64,000 bases of DNA from Dehalococcoidia bacterium (GCA_022826585.1 JAJDUR010000088.1:1-64000); one strand, 5' to 3'; shown: positions 7,823 to 16,607, counted from the first letter of the stretch. Numbers and translations: made by a program. The notes: a model not told the origin generated them from the sequence alone.

Positions 7823-9558
7823 GCGGCTTCCGCGAGCGGGCGCGATCCGAGATCGAGGCGGGACCGCCGGCGGCCACCCTTTCCCCCATCCTGCGCAAGC
7901 TCGTGGACGACAGCCGCGACCAGCTTGCCGCCGCCAGCCCCCCGGACGCCCGCGCCCTCGCCCGCGCCGCCCGCGCCTACGCCGTTGACCACCTCGACGA
8001 GCTGCACGAGCAGCTCCGCGAGTCCTGCGCCCGCCAGGGCATCGGCTACCACCGCGCCGCCACCGAGGAGGAAGCCACCGCCACCGTCCTCGAACTCCTG
8101 GGCGACGCCCGCCGCATCGCCAAGTCGAAGTCGATGGTGGCCGAGGAAGTGGGGCTCACCCACGCCCTCCGCACCCGCGGACGCGAGGTGCTCGAGACCG
8201 ACATCGGCGAGTACATCGTCGACATCGAGGGCCGCGGCCCCAGCCACATCACCGCCCCCGCCCTCCACCTCAACCGCGCCCGCATCCGCGACCTGCTCGC
8301 CGGCGCCGGGGCCGACGTCCCCGACGACGACCCCGTGCGCCTCTCCCGCACCGTCCGCGACGTCGTCGCCGACTTCTTCGCCGACGTCGACGCCGGCATC
8401 ACCGGCGCCAACGCGGTCGTCGCCAACAGCGGCCGCATCGTCATCGTCGAGAACGAGGGCAACGTCTCCCTCGGCGTGAGCCGCCCCCGCCTGCACATCG
8501 CCATCACGGGCCTGGAGAAAGTGGTGGCCGACGAGGAAGCCGCGCTCGCCGTCCTCCAGGTGCTCGCCCCCAGCGCCACCGCCCAGCCCCTGACCGCCTA
8601 TACCCACTTCCTCGGCGCCCCCGAGGAGGGGCATGAGCGCCACCTCGTCGTCGTCGACAACGGCCGCTCCGGCATCCTTGCCGACGAGCGCTACCGCGAC
8701 GTCCTGCGCTGCATCCGCTGCGGCGCCTGCATGAACGCCTGCCCCGTCTACACCGCCGCCGGAGGCCTCGCCTACGGCTCGCCCTACATGGGCCCGATCG
8801 GGGCGGTCGTCTCCCCCCTCCTCTGGCGCGACGGCCGCCACGCCGACCTCCCCTCCGCCTCCAGCCTCTGCGGGCGCTGCACCGAGGTCTGCCCCGTGGG
8901 CATCCCCCTCCACCGCATGCTCCTCGACCTGCGGGCGGCCAACGCCGAGAACGGCCCCTCGGTGGCCGAGCGCATGACCTGGAAGTCCTGGATGGCAGCC
9001 TTCGCCGGACCGCAGGGGCGCCTCTCCAGCTGGCTCGCCCGCCTCGGCCTGCGCGCCGGCGGCGCGCTCCCCGGATTGCCCGTGGCCGACCCCCGCCCCA
9101 TCCCCTCCACCGAGCCCGCGCGCGACCCCGACATGCTCATCCCTCTCCACAGCATCGAGCCGGAGCCCGAACCGGTCCCGCCGCCCGTCCCGGGGGATGT
9201 CGTCGCGCACTTCCGCGAGCGCGCCGCCGTCGTCGGCGGGGAGGTGACCGCCTCCGCCGGCCCGGAGGAGGGCGACCGCCGCGTGCGCGCCACCGCCGCC
9301 GTCGCCTCCACGGGCAGCGTGCTGCTGACGGGAGAGGCCGCCTCCCGCGCTCCCCTCATGGATGCCCGCCGCATCGTCGTCGAGGTCGACGAGGGCACGG
9401 TCGTGCGCTATCCGCAGGAGCTTGCGCCCGCGATCGCCGCTGCCGGCGATGCGCTCATCCTGACCGGCGCCAGCCGCACCGCCGATATCGAGAAGCGCAT
9501 CGTCCGCGGCATCCACGGTCCCGAGGCCCTGGTCATCGAGATCGCTGGCGCCGGGTAG
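7819..9558 (+). CDS. Fused lactate utilization protein LutB-LutC
   Basis: Encodes 579 aa. Residues 1 to about 460 are a full LutB: the LUD domain, then two ferredoxin-like Cys clusters (C298-C301-C304-C308 and C351-C354-C358). After a Pro/Glu-rich linker, residues about 470-579 match the C-terminal half of LutC, ending with the conserved GASRTADIEKRIVRGIHGP. In most genomes LutC is a separate ~220-240 aa protein; here it is shortened and fused, and no free lutC follows. With LutA it should oxidise lactate in the cytoplasm. The ATG overlaps the lutA stop. Confidence 0.88.
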   Translation: MSGFRERARSEIEAGPPAATLSPILRKLVDDSRDQLAAASPPDARALARAARAYAVDHLDELHEQLRESCARQGIGYHRAATEEEATATVLELLGDARRIAKSKSMVAEEVGLTHALRTRGREVLETDIGEYIVDIEGRGPSHITAPALHLNRARIRDLLAGAGADVPDDDPVRLSRTVRDVVADFFADVDAGITGANAVVANSGRIVIVENEGNVSLGVSRPRLHIAITGLEKVVADEEAALAVLQVLAPSATAQPLTAYTHFLGAPEEGHERHLVVVDNGRSGILADERYRDVLRCIRCGACMNACPVYTAAGGLAYGSPYMGPIGAVVSPLLWRDGRHADLPSASSLCGRCTEVCPVGIPLHRMLLDLRAANAENGPSVAERMTWKSWMAAFAGPQGRLSSWLARLGLRAGGALPGLPVADPRPIPSTEPARDPDMLIPLHSIEPEPEPVPPPVPGDVVAHFRERAAVVGGEVTASAGPEEGDRRVRATAAVASTGSVLLTGEAASRAPLMDARRIVVEVDEGTVVRYPQELAPAIAAAGDALILTGASRTADIEKRIVRGIHGPEALVIEIAGAG

Positions 9559-9647
9559 GCCCAGCCCGCAGGGGCAGTGGCGGCCCGGCGCGCCACGCTT
9601 CACACTTGGCCGCTCACGCAACACAACGGCACCCCAGGAGGCACGGC

Positions 9648-10163
9648 ATGGATGAGAGGGAGCTGCTTCGCAGCCAGTACGCGTTCGCCCACGACAACCT
9701 TGAGGCGGCCATCGATCGCTGCTCGCCCGAGCTGCTGACCAGGACCATCGAGGGTTCGCTCACGAACCCGATCGGGGCCACTTACGCCCACACCGTCATC
9801 ACCCAGGACCTCGTCCTCGTGCGCGGCCTCATGGGCCGGGAGCCGGTCTACCTCGCGAGCGGCGTGGGCGAGCGCGTCGGGTTCGAGCTTCCCGAGAGCC
9901 CGGTGATCTCCCAGGACTACACCACCAGCCTCAGCTTCGAGCTGGGGCCCCTGCGCGAATACGCCGCCGCCGTCCGTGCCGAGATCGACGGCTACCTGGA
10001 GTCCGCGCCCGACGAAGACCTGCAGGCCGAGATGCCCTTCGGCCCCACTCCCCGCACGAAGCTCTGGGTGTTCGGCACCCTCGGCGTCTGGCACGTCGCC
10101 ACGCACCAGGGCGAGATAGCGGCCCTCATGGGGCTGGAGGGCGTGCAAGGGCAGACGCTCTAG
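9648..10163 (+). CDS. DinB-like four-helix protein
   Basis: Encodes 171 aa. The pattern NPIGATYAHTVITQD near residue 45 and GVWHVATHQGEIAAL near the end supply the three histidines that DinB/YfiT-like four-helix bundles use to bind a divalent metal. Members are often thiol-transferases or unknown. AGGAGG lies 6 bases before ATG 9648, which fixes the start over an upstream in-frame one at 9606. Its stop overlaps the stop of the convergent alkB gene (CTAG at 10160-10163). The substrate is unknown. Confidence 0.75.
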   Translation: MDERELLRSQYAFAHDNLEAAIDRCSPELLTRTIEGSLTNPIGATYAHTVITQDLVLVRGLMGREPVYLASGVGERVGFELPESPVISQDYTTSLSFELGPLREYAAAVRAEIDGYLESAPDEDLQAEMPFGPTPRTKLWVFGTLGVWHVATHQGEIAALMGLEGVQGQTL

Positions 10164-10783
10164 AAGCGCACGAAGTCGGCGCTGCTCCGGAACATCACGC
10201 TGATCCGCGGCCCCGCCTGCTGCGCCTTCGGAACGCAGTGCTCCCAGTGGAGCTGGCAGGCGCCGCCCATCACCAGCAAGTCGCCCCAGCCCGCCGAGAA
10301 CGTGGTCGAGGGGCCGCCCCCGTGCGGACGCACGAGGAAGCGCCGCGACTCCCCCAGCGAGAGCGTCGCCACCAGCGCCCGCCCGCGCCGTTCCCGGCGC
10401 GCCCGGTCACGGTGCCACGCCACGCTGTCGCGCCCGTCCCGGTAGAGCGCCAGCGCCACCAGGTCGAAGGTCGCCCCGTAGCGCTCCCCCAGTGCATCCG
10501 CCAGTTCCCGGATGACCGGGTGACCCGGCCCGTCTCGCGGAATCGAGGCGCTCAGGCGGGGCACGTCGACCATGCGGTCGTACATCACCCGCTTGTGGCC
10601 GTGCCAGCGCGTGTCGTCGCGCAGTGCGTCGAACACGCCCTGGTGGCCTGTCAGGAAGCCCTGCGCCTGGTCGATCCACGACTCGTACCCGAGTTCCGTG
10701 CGTCGCATGTCCGCGAACGACGGGTCGAACGACGGCTCGTCGTTCCCGAGGAGGGTGGGCTGGAGGATAGGGCTACCGGTCAT
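10160..10783 (-). CDS. alkB: AlkB-like 2-oxoglutarate/Fe(II) DNA repair dioxygenase
   Basis: Encodes 207 aa, typical for AlkB. The iron ligands are H124-x-D126 (AWHRDR) and H182 (HWEHCVPK); the 2-oxoglutarate arginine is in GPRISVMFR (R193). It should remove alkyl groups such as 1-methyladenine and 3-methylcytosine from DNA by oxidative demethylation. The promoter upstream carries a LexA-type palindrome between -35 and -10 (see 10790-10818), and the -10 ends 6 bases before the ATG, giving a leaderless SOS-type transcript. Convergent with the DinB-like gene. Confidence 0.92.
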   Translation of the reverse strand: MTGSPILQPTLLGNDEPSFDPSFADMRRTELGYESWIDQAQGFLTGHQGVFDALRDDTRWHGHKRVMYDRMVDVPRLSASIPRDGPGHPVIRELADALGERYGATFDLVALALYRDGRDSVAWHRDRARRERRGRALVATLSLGESRRFLVRPHGGGPSTTFSAGWGDLLVMGGACQLHWEHCVPKAQQAGPRISVMFRSSADFVRF

Positions 10784-10789
10784 ACAGGG

Positions 10790-10818
10790 AGCGTATCAGA
10801 ACGTACGTTCTAACTCAA
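10790..10818 (-). promoter_or_regulatory. alkB promoter with embedded LexA-box-like palindrome
   Basis: On the minus strand: TTGAGT (plus 10813-10818), a 17-bp spacer, then TACGCT (plus 10790-10795), ending 6 bases before the alkB ATG. The spacer holds the perfect 14-bp palindrome AGAACGTACGTTCT (10798-10811). Its core GAAC-N4-GTTC is the consensus core of LexA boxes in Bacillus and Mycobacterium. Repressor bound there would block RNA polymerase directly. That LexA binds here is inference. Confidence 0.7.
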
Positions 10819-10844
10819 GCAGAACCTACCGATGTGGCGCGCGG

Positions 10845-10850
10845 TAGACT
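10845..10850 (+). promoter_or_regulatory. -10-like TAGACT for leaderless phosphoesterase transcript
   Basis: TAGACT ends 6 bases before the GTG at 10857 and no Shine-Dalgarno is present, as expected for a leaderless mRNA. No good -35 seen. Confidence 0.45.
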
Positions 10851-10856
10851 TCGCCG

Positions 10857-11441
10857 GTGCGTATCGGCCTGATCTCGGACACCCACATCCCGGAGTCGCG
10901 CGCGGAGCTCTGGCCCCAGGCCTTCGACGCCTTCCGCGGGGTCGACGCCATCCTCCACGCCGGCGACATCCACGAGGTGTGGCTCCTCGACCAGCTGGCG
11001 GAGATCGCTCCCCTCTGGGCCGCCCGCGGCAATGGCGAGGACGGCTCCGGCGGCCGTCCCATGCAGCCCGAGCACCCCCTCCTCCAGGAGGCCTGGACCC
11101 TCGACTTCGACGGCGTCTCCGTCGGGGTCGTTCACGACATGCCCGTCCCCGAGATGCCGCCCCACCTCACCGTCGAGCGCGCCATGGAACGCTACTTCGG
11201 CCGCACGGACCTCGATGTCGTCGTCTACGGCCACTCCCACGTCGAAGCCGTCGACCAGGTCGGCGACGTGCTTTGCGTGAACCCCGGCTCGCCGACCTAC
11301 CCCCACAACCTCAATACCCAGCTCGGCACCATCGGCTTCCTCGACATCGAGAACGGGCGCGCCGAAGCCTCCATCTGGCAACTCACCGAGACCGGCATCG
11401 AGCCCTTCGACTGGACCCGCTGGCGCCGCCCGCAGCGCTAG
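10857..11441 (+). CDS. Metallophosphoesterase, YfcE/MJ0936-like
   Basis: Encodes 194 aa from a GTG start. The calcineurin-like metal motifs are in order: ISDTH (D8, H10), HAGDIHE, RGNGED (GN-D/E), VVHDMP and YGHSHVE, then NPGSPTYP. YfcE-family enzymes are dinuclear metal phosphodiesterases with broad in vitro activity; the physiological substrate is not known. Divergent from alkB, sharing a 73-base intergenic region; the LexA-like palindrome lies upstream of its -10, so regulation of both genes is possible. Confidence 0.88.
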   Translation: MRIGLISDTHIPESRAELWPQAFDAFRGVDAILHAGDIHEVWLLDQLAEIAPLWAARGNGEDGSGGRPMQPEHPLLQEAWTLDFDGVSVGVVHDMPVPEMPPHLTVERAMERYFGRTDLDVVVYGHSHVEAVDQVGDVLCVNPGSPTYPHNLNTQLGTIGFLDIENGRAEASIWQLTETGIEPFDWTRWRRPQR

Positions 11442-11508
11442 TCCGCGCACATTCCGGGATCGGCTATACTCCCATCGAGGCTCCCACCAGAGCAGGTTCG
11501 GGATTCAA

Positions 11509-11934
11509 TTGGCAGAATTGGCAGGTTCCCAGCCGGCGGCCCGGCCGCCTGTCGCGTCATCGGCTCCGATGCGCGCCCTCTGGATCGGCCTGGGCACGCT
11601 GTTCGTGGCGATCGGAGCCCTGGGCGTCGTCCTGCCCCTGCTCCCCCACACGATCTTCTTCCTGCTGGCCGCCGCCTGCTACGCCCGCGGCTCCGAGCGT
11701 GCCCACACCTGGCTCATGACCAACCGCCTCTTCGGCCGCTACCTGCGCGACTACAGCGAGCGTCGCGGCGCCACCCCCGGCACCAAGGCCGTGACCATCG
11801 CCATGCTCTGGATCGGCCTTGCGATCTCAGCCTGGCTGCTCGCGCCGTCGCCGGTCTGGCTCAACGCCATCCTCGCCGCCGTCGGCGTCGGCGTCACCAC
11901 CTACGTGCTCAGCCTGAACACCCTGCGCGACTAG
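11509..11934 (+). CDS. DUF454 (YbaN-like) inner membrane protein
   Basis: Encodes 141 aa from TTG 11509, or 121 aa if ATG 11569 is used. The motif GVVLPLLPHTIFFLLAAACYARGS is diagnostic of DUF454, followed by WLMTNRLFGRYLRDY. Three hydrophobic segments are visible. TATACT at 11465-11470 is a candidate -10. Neither start has a convincing Shine-Dalgarno. Function of the family is unknown. Confidence 0.75.
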   Translation: MAELAGSQPAARPPVASSAPMRALWIGLGTLFVAIGALGVVLPLLPHTIFFLLAAACYARGSERAHTWLMTNRLFGRYLRDYSERRGATPGTKAVTIAMLWIGLAISAWLLAPSPVWLNAILAAVGVGVTTYVLSLNTLRD

Positions 11935-11953
11935 GCTCGCGGGCGGCTGGCCC

Positions 11954-12991
11954 CTAGTTCCCGGCGCCCGTTCCCGCAGTGGTCGTCGTCGCCGGCAAGA
12001 TCTGGCTCTCGTCGTCGTCGTCGTCAAGGCCCCCGAGCAGCGTGGCCGGGTCGAGGATGATGCCCTGGCCCGAGGGGATCAGCGCGATGTCGATGGTCGG
12101 CGCCAGCTTGTCGATGGCGAGGAACTGGATGACCTTCGGCGTCAGGGACTCGTCGAGGAGACGGTTGGCCTCCGCCTGCGCCTGTGCACGCAGCACCCGG
12201 GCCTCCGCTTCACCCTTTGCTCGCGCCACCTCCGCGGCTGCCTCACCCTTGGCGCGCTCCTCGGCCTGGGTCGCCTCGTTCTGGGCCTGGACAATGCGCT
12301 CCTCCTCCCGGAGGGCGTTCTGGGCCGCGATCTGCTTCTCCGTGATCGACCGCTTGAACTCCTCGGTGAAGTCCACGTTGTCGATGAGCAGGTCCTGCAC
12401 CGTCACTGAGAACTCCTGCAGGTCGTCGGCAAGCTCGTCTCGCACGTTCTCCCGGATCGTCTCCCGGTTCGGAGCGATGTCGACGGTGTTGTACTTGACG
12501 GTCTCCGCCTTGAAGTACTGGTTGATCCGGGGCTCGACGAGGATGTCGAACCAGTTGGGGCCGACCTCGCGGTAGAGCCGCTCGACGGCCGAAGGATCGA
12601 CGCGGTAGTTGACCGTGGCGGAGACGTTCACTTCCTGCGTCTCGGCCGAGAAACCACTGACATTGTCGAACCGTGCGCGCTGAACCTTGATGCTCTCCGT
12701 GCGGATGTACTCATAAGGGGCGATGAACTGCAGACCCTCGCCGCGGCTCCCAACGATCTCGCCAAACCGGTACACGACGGCGATATTGCCGGCCTCGATC
12801 TGCTTGAGCGAAGAAAGGGCCGTATGCGCGCCTGCCCAGATCACGAACACGATGATGGAGAGCACGATGATGATCAGTCCGCGATCGGACTCCGGACTCC
12901 CCGGCTCTGCCTCGCTGCGCATCGCCCGCCCGAACAGGAAGGCGACGCCGCAAAGCACGATGGCGATAGCGACACTGACAAACCAGACCAT
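11954..12991 (-). CDS. SPFH/Band 7 (prohibitin/stomatin-like) membrane protein
   Basis: Encodes 345 aa. Two N-terminal hydrophobic segments (about 2-20 and 37-57) are followed by an SPFH domain (about 65-235) and an Ala/Glu/Arg-rich coiled coil (about 235-290), then an acidic tail. SPFH proteins assemble into membrane-bound rings or flotillin-like microdomains and often partner with proteases. The ATG has GGGAG 5 bases upstream. A shorter paralogue lies 80 bases upstream on the same strand. Both have codon use less GC-rich than their neighbours. Confidence 0.87.
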   Translation of the reverse strand: MVWFVSVAIAIVLCGVAFLFGRAMRSEAEPGSPESDRGLIIIVLSIIVFVIWAGAHTALSSLKQIEAGNIAVVYRFGEIVGSRGEGLQFIAPYEYIRTESIKVQRARFDNVSGFSAETQEVNVSATVNYRVDPSAVERLYREVGPNWFDILVEPRINQYFKAETVKYNTVDIAPNRETIRENVRDELADDLQEFSVTVQDLLIDNVDFTEEFKRSITEKQIAAQNALREEERIVQAQNEATQAEERAKGEAAAEVARAKGEAEARVLRAQAQAEANRLLDESLTPKVIQFLAIDKLAPTIDIALIPSGQGIILDPATLLGGLDDDDDESQILPATTTTAGTGAGN

Positions 12992-13071
12992 GACTACTCC
13001 CGGGGAATCCGTGACTGCCGAAGAGTGTACGGCGGCGGGCCCTTAGCCGTTAGCGCCGCCCTTTGCGCCAC

Positions 13072-13734
13072 CTACCGGCGCGTCACGTTCCAGTCGCCGA
13101 CCTCCAGACCCTCGACGGCGATGCCGAACTCTTCAAGGTCCGCTACCAGCGCGTCGCGCAGGCGGCCTGCTATCTCCTCGCTGTTTGCCATCACCTCGTC
13201 AGCTTCGTACCTGACAACCGCAGCCGTCATGTAGTGGTTGATGCGCGGCTCGATGAGGATGTCGAACCAGCTCGGTCCTACTTGCTCGTACAGGGGGAGC
13301 ACTGCCTCACGATCGACCCGGTAGTCCACCGTGACGGATGCGAAGACCTCCAGGCCCTCCGCCGAGAAGCTGCTCACGTTGGTGAACGTGTGTTGCTGGG
13401 CGCGGATGCTCTCCGTCTGGATTTCCTGCCAGGGCGCAATGAGCTGGATCCCATCTCCCTTCAGCCCGATGATGCCGCCCCCCTGGTAGACGATGGCGAC
13501 ATGTCCATCATCCACGTTCTTGATCGTGCTGGAGGCAGTAATGCCCCCTGCCCAGCCGACAAAGCCGATCACCGCCAGTGCCATCACCAGCATGCCGATG
13601 CGGGCGGTCCGACTCCCTGGCTTGCCCCGGATTCGCACGGCCACTCCAACGGCGAAGGCAACGCTGCAAACGAGCGCGGGAAAGTAGAAGCTCAACAGCC
13701 AGATCAAGGCTAATGCGGTGGTCGCCTCGTCCAT
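13072..13734 (-). CDS. Short SPFH/Band 7 paralogue lacking the coiled coil
   Basis: Encodes 220 aa. It shows the same layout as the downstream paralogue: two N-terminal hydrophobic segments, then an SPFH domain with matching phrases (GPSWFDILIEPRINHY versus GPNWFDILVEPRINQY). It stops at LEVGDWNVTRR, where the paralogue continues into its coiled coil. The end is an ordinary stop, not an obvious frameshift, so it looks like a stable short form that may co-assemble. The ATG at 13734 lacks a clear Shine-Dalgarno. Confidence 0.8.
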   Translation of the reverse strand: MDEATTALALIWLLSFYFPALVCSVAFAVGVAVRIRGKPGSRTARIGMLVMALAVIGFVGWAGGITASSTIKNVDDGHVAIVYQGGGIIGLKGDGIQLIAPWQEIQTESIRAQQHTFTNVSSFSAEGLEVFASVTVDYRVDREAVLPLYEQVGPSWFDILIEPRINHYMTAAVVRYEADEVMANSEEIAGRLRDALVADLEEFGIAVEGLEVGDWNVTRR

Positions 13735-13780
13735 GGTGGCTACTTCGTTCCCTTGATAGGGCGGGCGACAGAGCCAGCCC

Positions 13781-14767
13781 CTACACGCGCGCCCAGTCGT
13801 TCGTGCTGAAGATGTCCTCGTCCAGAGCACTCCGCTGGCCCAGCGCCAGCCGGTGCCCGCCCACGGCCCCGATCATGGCCGCGTTGTCGGTGCACAGCGA
13901 CGGGGGCGGGATGCGCACCGGCACGGGGCTGCGCGCCTGCATCTCCTCCCGCAGCCGCCCGTTGGCCGCGACACCGCCCGCCAGCAGCACCTCCGCCACG
14001 TCCAGCTCCCGCGCCAGCCGCGAGACCTTCCCCGCCAGCACGTCCGCCACCGACTCCTGGAACTCCCATGCGATCTCCGCCGGCGAGACGCGCTCCTCCC
14101 GCACCGCGTGCAGCACCGCCGTCTTCAGCCCGCTGAAGCTGAAGTCGCACGTGCCCCGCAGCCACGCACGCGGCAGCCGCAGGGCCGAGGCGCCCGCCGT
14201 CGCCGCCAGCTTCGCGATCTCGGGACCGCCCGGGAAGGGCAGCCCCAGCAGCCGCCCCGACTTGTCGAACGCCTCCCCTGCGGCATCGTCCAGCGTGCCG
14301 CCGAGCCGCTCGTACTCGCCGTGCTCCCGCATCAGGATCAGGTCCGTATGCCCCCCCGAGACCACGAGGCAGAGCGCGGGGAAGGAGGGCGGCTCGCCCT
14401 CCACCAGCCAGTTCGCGTACACGTGCCCCTCCAGGTGGTTCACCCCGAGGAAGGGAAGGTCCCGCCCGAACGCGATCGCCTTGCCCGTGCTGTAGCCCAC
14501 GAGCAGTGCCCCCGCCAGCCCCGGCCCCCGCGTCGCGCACACCGCCTCGATGTCGTCGAGCGTGCAGCCCGCCTCCGCGAGGGTCTCGCGCACGACCGGG
14601 GTGATCTGGCGCAGGTGCTCCCGGCTCGCGACTTCCGGCACGATCCCGCCGTACTTCGCGTGCAGGTCCACCTGGCTTGCGACGATCGAGCTATGGATCG
14701 TCGTGCCTTTCTCGATGACGGCCGCCGCCGTCTCGTCGCAGGATGATTCGATCGCGAGCACCAGCAT
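13781..14767 (-). CDS. tsaD: tRNA N6-adenosine threonylcarbamoyltransferase
   Basis: Encodes 328 aa. Hallmarks of TsaD/Kae1 are MLVLAIESSCDETA at the N-terminus, the metal-binding NHLEGH, the nucleotide-binding VVSGGHTDL, and LAGGVAANGRLR then CTDNAAMIGAVG near the end. TsaD, with TsaB/E, transfers threonylcarbamoyl to A37 of ANN-decoding tRNAs. The ATG at 14767 has TACGAT 9 bases upstream. Upstream in-frame codons encode non-family sequence. TrmO, which methylates the same t6A base, is encoded at 23165. Confidence 0.96.
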   Translation of the reverse strand: MLVLAIESSCDETAAAVIEKGTTIHSSIVASQVDLHAKYGGIVPEVASREHLRQITPVVRETLAEAGCTLDDIEAVCATRGPGLAGALLVGYSTGKAIAFGRDLPFLGVNHLEGHVYANWLVEGEPPSFPALCLVVSGGHTDLILMREHGEYERLGGTLDDAAGEAFDKSGRLLGLPFPGGPEIAKLAATAGASALRLPRAWLRGTCDFSFSGLKTAVLHAVREERVSPAEIAWEFQESVADVLAGKVSRLARELDVAEVLLAGGVAANGRLREEMQARSPVPVRIPPPSLCTDNAAMIGAVGGHRLALGQRSALDEDIFSTNDWARV

Positions 14768-14776
14768 GGTCCCGCG

Positions 14777-14782
14777 ATCGTA
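14777..14782 (-). promoter_or_regulatory. -10-like TACGAT for tsaD
   Basis: Minus-strand TACGAT ends 9 bases before the tsaD ATG; no strong Shine-Dalgarno intervenes. A leaderless or near-leaderless mRNA is likely. Confidence 0.4.
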
Positions 14783-14827
14783 GCCCAGCCCCGTGGCAAC
14801 GGGCCACGGTGCGCGCGTGCCACGCCG

Positions 14828-14833
14828 TAGAAT
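14828..14833 (+). promoter_or_regulatory. -10-like TAGAAT for the ThiS/amidase operon
   Basis: TAGAAT is 18 bases before the ATG at 14852, and GGAGG (14842-14846) lies between them, so this gene has a short leader with a Shine-Dalgarno rather than none. A near-identical GTAGAATGCG occurs at 19831. Confidence 0.4.
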
Positions 14834-14851
14834 GCGTCCCCGGAGGCGCAT

Positions 14852-15091
14852 ATGGCCGTCACGGTGAGGCTCTTCCCCACGCTCCAGAACCTCTCGAAGT
14901 CGAAGCTCGAGATGCTCGAGCTCGACTGGCGCGAGGGCCTCACGGCGTCCGCCATCCTCGAGGACGAGGGGTTCAACGAGCGCGACCAGGAAGCCGTCCT
15001 CGCCGTCATCAACGACGTGCAGTCCCAGCTCGATACGCCCATCGCCGACGGCGACGCCGTCGAGCTGCGCATCAACATGCAGGGCGGCTGA
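14852..15091 (+). CDS. ThiS/MoaD-like ubiquitin-fold sulfur carrier
   Basis: Encodes 79 aa ending in Gly-Gly (INMQGG), the diglycine tail that is adenylated and thiocarboxylated in MoaD and ThiS proteins. Size and beta-grasp pattern (VTVRLFPTL at the start, DAVELRINMQGG at the end) fit. GGAGG lies 5 bases before the ATG. An amidase begins 4 bases after the stop, so the pair is an operon. No E1-like MoeB/ThiF is nearby, so the acceptor pathway cannot be named. Confidence 0.8.
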   Translation: MAVTVRLFPTLQNLSKSKLEMLELDWREGLTASAILEDEGFNERDQEAVLAVINDVQSQLDTPIADGDAVELRINMQGG

Positions 15092-15095
15092 CCGG

Positions 15096-16508
15096 GTGCC
15101 CGACCTCGACCTCGACTTCGCGCCGGCGCACGAGCTGGCCGCGCTGGTGCGCTCCCGCAAGCTCTCGCCCGTCCACCTCATGGAGCGCTCTCTCGCGCGT
15201 ATCGAGGCGCTCAACCCCACCCTCAACGCCTTCGTCGAGGTCGATGCGGAGGGCGCGTTGGCGCAGGCTCGCGCCCTGGAGTCCCGGCTCGCCGATGGCG
15301 ATGAGGTGGGGCCGCTCGCGGGCCTCCCCCTGGGCGTGAAGGACCTCGAGAACGCCGCCGGCTTCGTCACCACGAAAGGCTCCCGCCTCTACCGCGACAA
15401 CCGCGTCGACTTCGACGACGCCCACGTCGCCCGGCTCAGGGCCGCCGGCGCCATCATCGTGGGCAAGACGAACACGCCCGAGTTCGGCCACATCCCCTTC
15501 ACCGACAACGAGCTCTTCGGCGCGACGCTCAACCCCTGGAACGTCGAGCGCACCCCCGGCGGCTCCAGCGGCGGCTCGTCCGCCGCCCTCGCCTCCGGCA
15601 TGGTCCCCCTCGCCACCGCCAGCGACGGCGGCGGCTCCATCCGCATCCCCGCCTGCTACACCGGCCTCTACGGACTCAAGCCCTCCCAGGGCCGCACCCC
15701 CATCGCCCCCCGGCCCATGCCCACCTGGCTCAGCATCAGCTGCTACGGCCCCCTCACCCGCTGCGTCCACGACGCCGCCGTCTACCTCGATGTCATCGCC
15801 GGACCCCACCCCGAGGACCCCGAATCCCTCCCCCCGCCCGGCGTCTCCTACGCGGACACGCTGGACGAACCCCTCCCCAGGCTGCGCATCGCCTTCAACG
15901 AGACCCTCGGCGTGACCCGCGTCCAGCGCGACGTCCTGCGCGAGGTCCGCGCCGCTGTCGAGGCCTTCGCGGATATGGGCCACGAGGTCGAGGAGAACCA
16001 CGACGAGATCCCGGAGATGGGTGGCTGGTGGGCGCGCGTCTCCGCCTTCCAGTCGCTGGGCCAGGAGTGGGACAACTTCTCGACCCGCCACGACGAGTTC
16101 ACCGCGCGCTACATTCGCCAGCTCGACCGCGCCCTCGAGGTCGGCCCCTCCGACTTCCAGGAGTTCCTCCGCCGCCGCGGCCAGCTCGTCTCCTGGACGG
16201 CTCGCCTCTTCGAGCGGTACGACCTCCTCCTCACGCCCACGCTCCCGACCGAGGCGTTCGCCCCCGCCGGGCCCATCCCCCGCGAGATCGAGGGCGAGCA
16301 GGCAAACGCCATCGCCTTCACCTACCCCTTCAACTTCACCGGCCACCCCGCCGCCTCCGTCCCCGCCGGCCTGACGGATGCGGGCCTCCCCTGCGGCCTC
16401 CAGATCGTCGCCCCCCGCCACCGCGACGACCTCGTCCTGCGCGCCTCCCGCGCCTACGAGCAGGCCCGCCCCTTCCCGCCCCTCCCCCGCGAGGTGCGGG
16501 TAGGGTAA
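15096..16508 (+). CDS. Amidase signature family hydrolase
   Basis: Encodes 470 aa from GTG 15096. The Ser-cisSer-Lys triad is visible: K82 (LGVKD), S157 in [13 protein letters not shown] and S181 in [10 protein letters not shown], with the 24-residue serine spacing usual in the family. The lid and C-terminal region ([26 protein letters not shown]) also fit. It hydrolyses an amide bond in an unidentified substrate; no gatB is adjacent, so a GatA role is unlikely. Co-transcribed with the ThiS/MoaD-like gene 4 bases upstream. Confidence 0.9.
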   Translation: MPDLDLDFAPAHELAALVRSRKLSPVHLMERSLARIEALNPTLNAFVEVDAEGALAQARALESRLADGDEVGPLAGLPLGVKDLENAAGFVTTKGSRLYRDNRVDFDDAHVARLRAAGAIIVGKTNTPEFGHIPFTDNELFGATLNPWNVERTPGGSSGGSSAALASGMVPLATASDGGGSIRIPACYTGLYGLKPSQGRTPIAPRPMPTWLSISCYGPLTRCVHDAAVYLDVIAGPHPEDPESLPPPGVSYADTLDEPLPRLRIAFNETLGVTRVQRDVLREVRAAVEAFADMGHEVEENHDEIPEMGGWWARVSAFQSLGQEWDNFSTRHDEFTARYIRQLDRALEVGPSDFQEFLRRRGQLVSWTARLFERYDLLLTPTLPTEAFAPAGPIPREIEGEQANAIAFTYPFNFTGHPAASVPAGLTDAGLPCGLQIVAPRHRDDLVLRASRAYEQARPFPPLPREVRVG

Positions 16509-16607
16509 CTCCCCTCTCCCTCTGGTAGCGTGCGCCGGGTCCGCGTCGTGGATTCCCTGAGCGGGCCAGTGCGCCGCATCCGCGGTACTGAGTGCTAGAG
16601 AGGCTGG

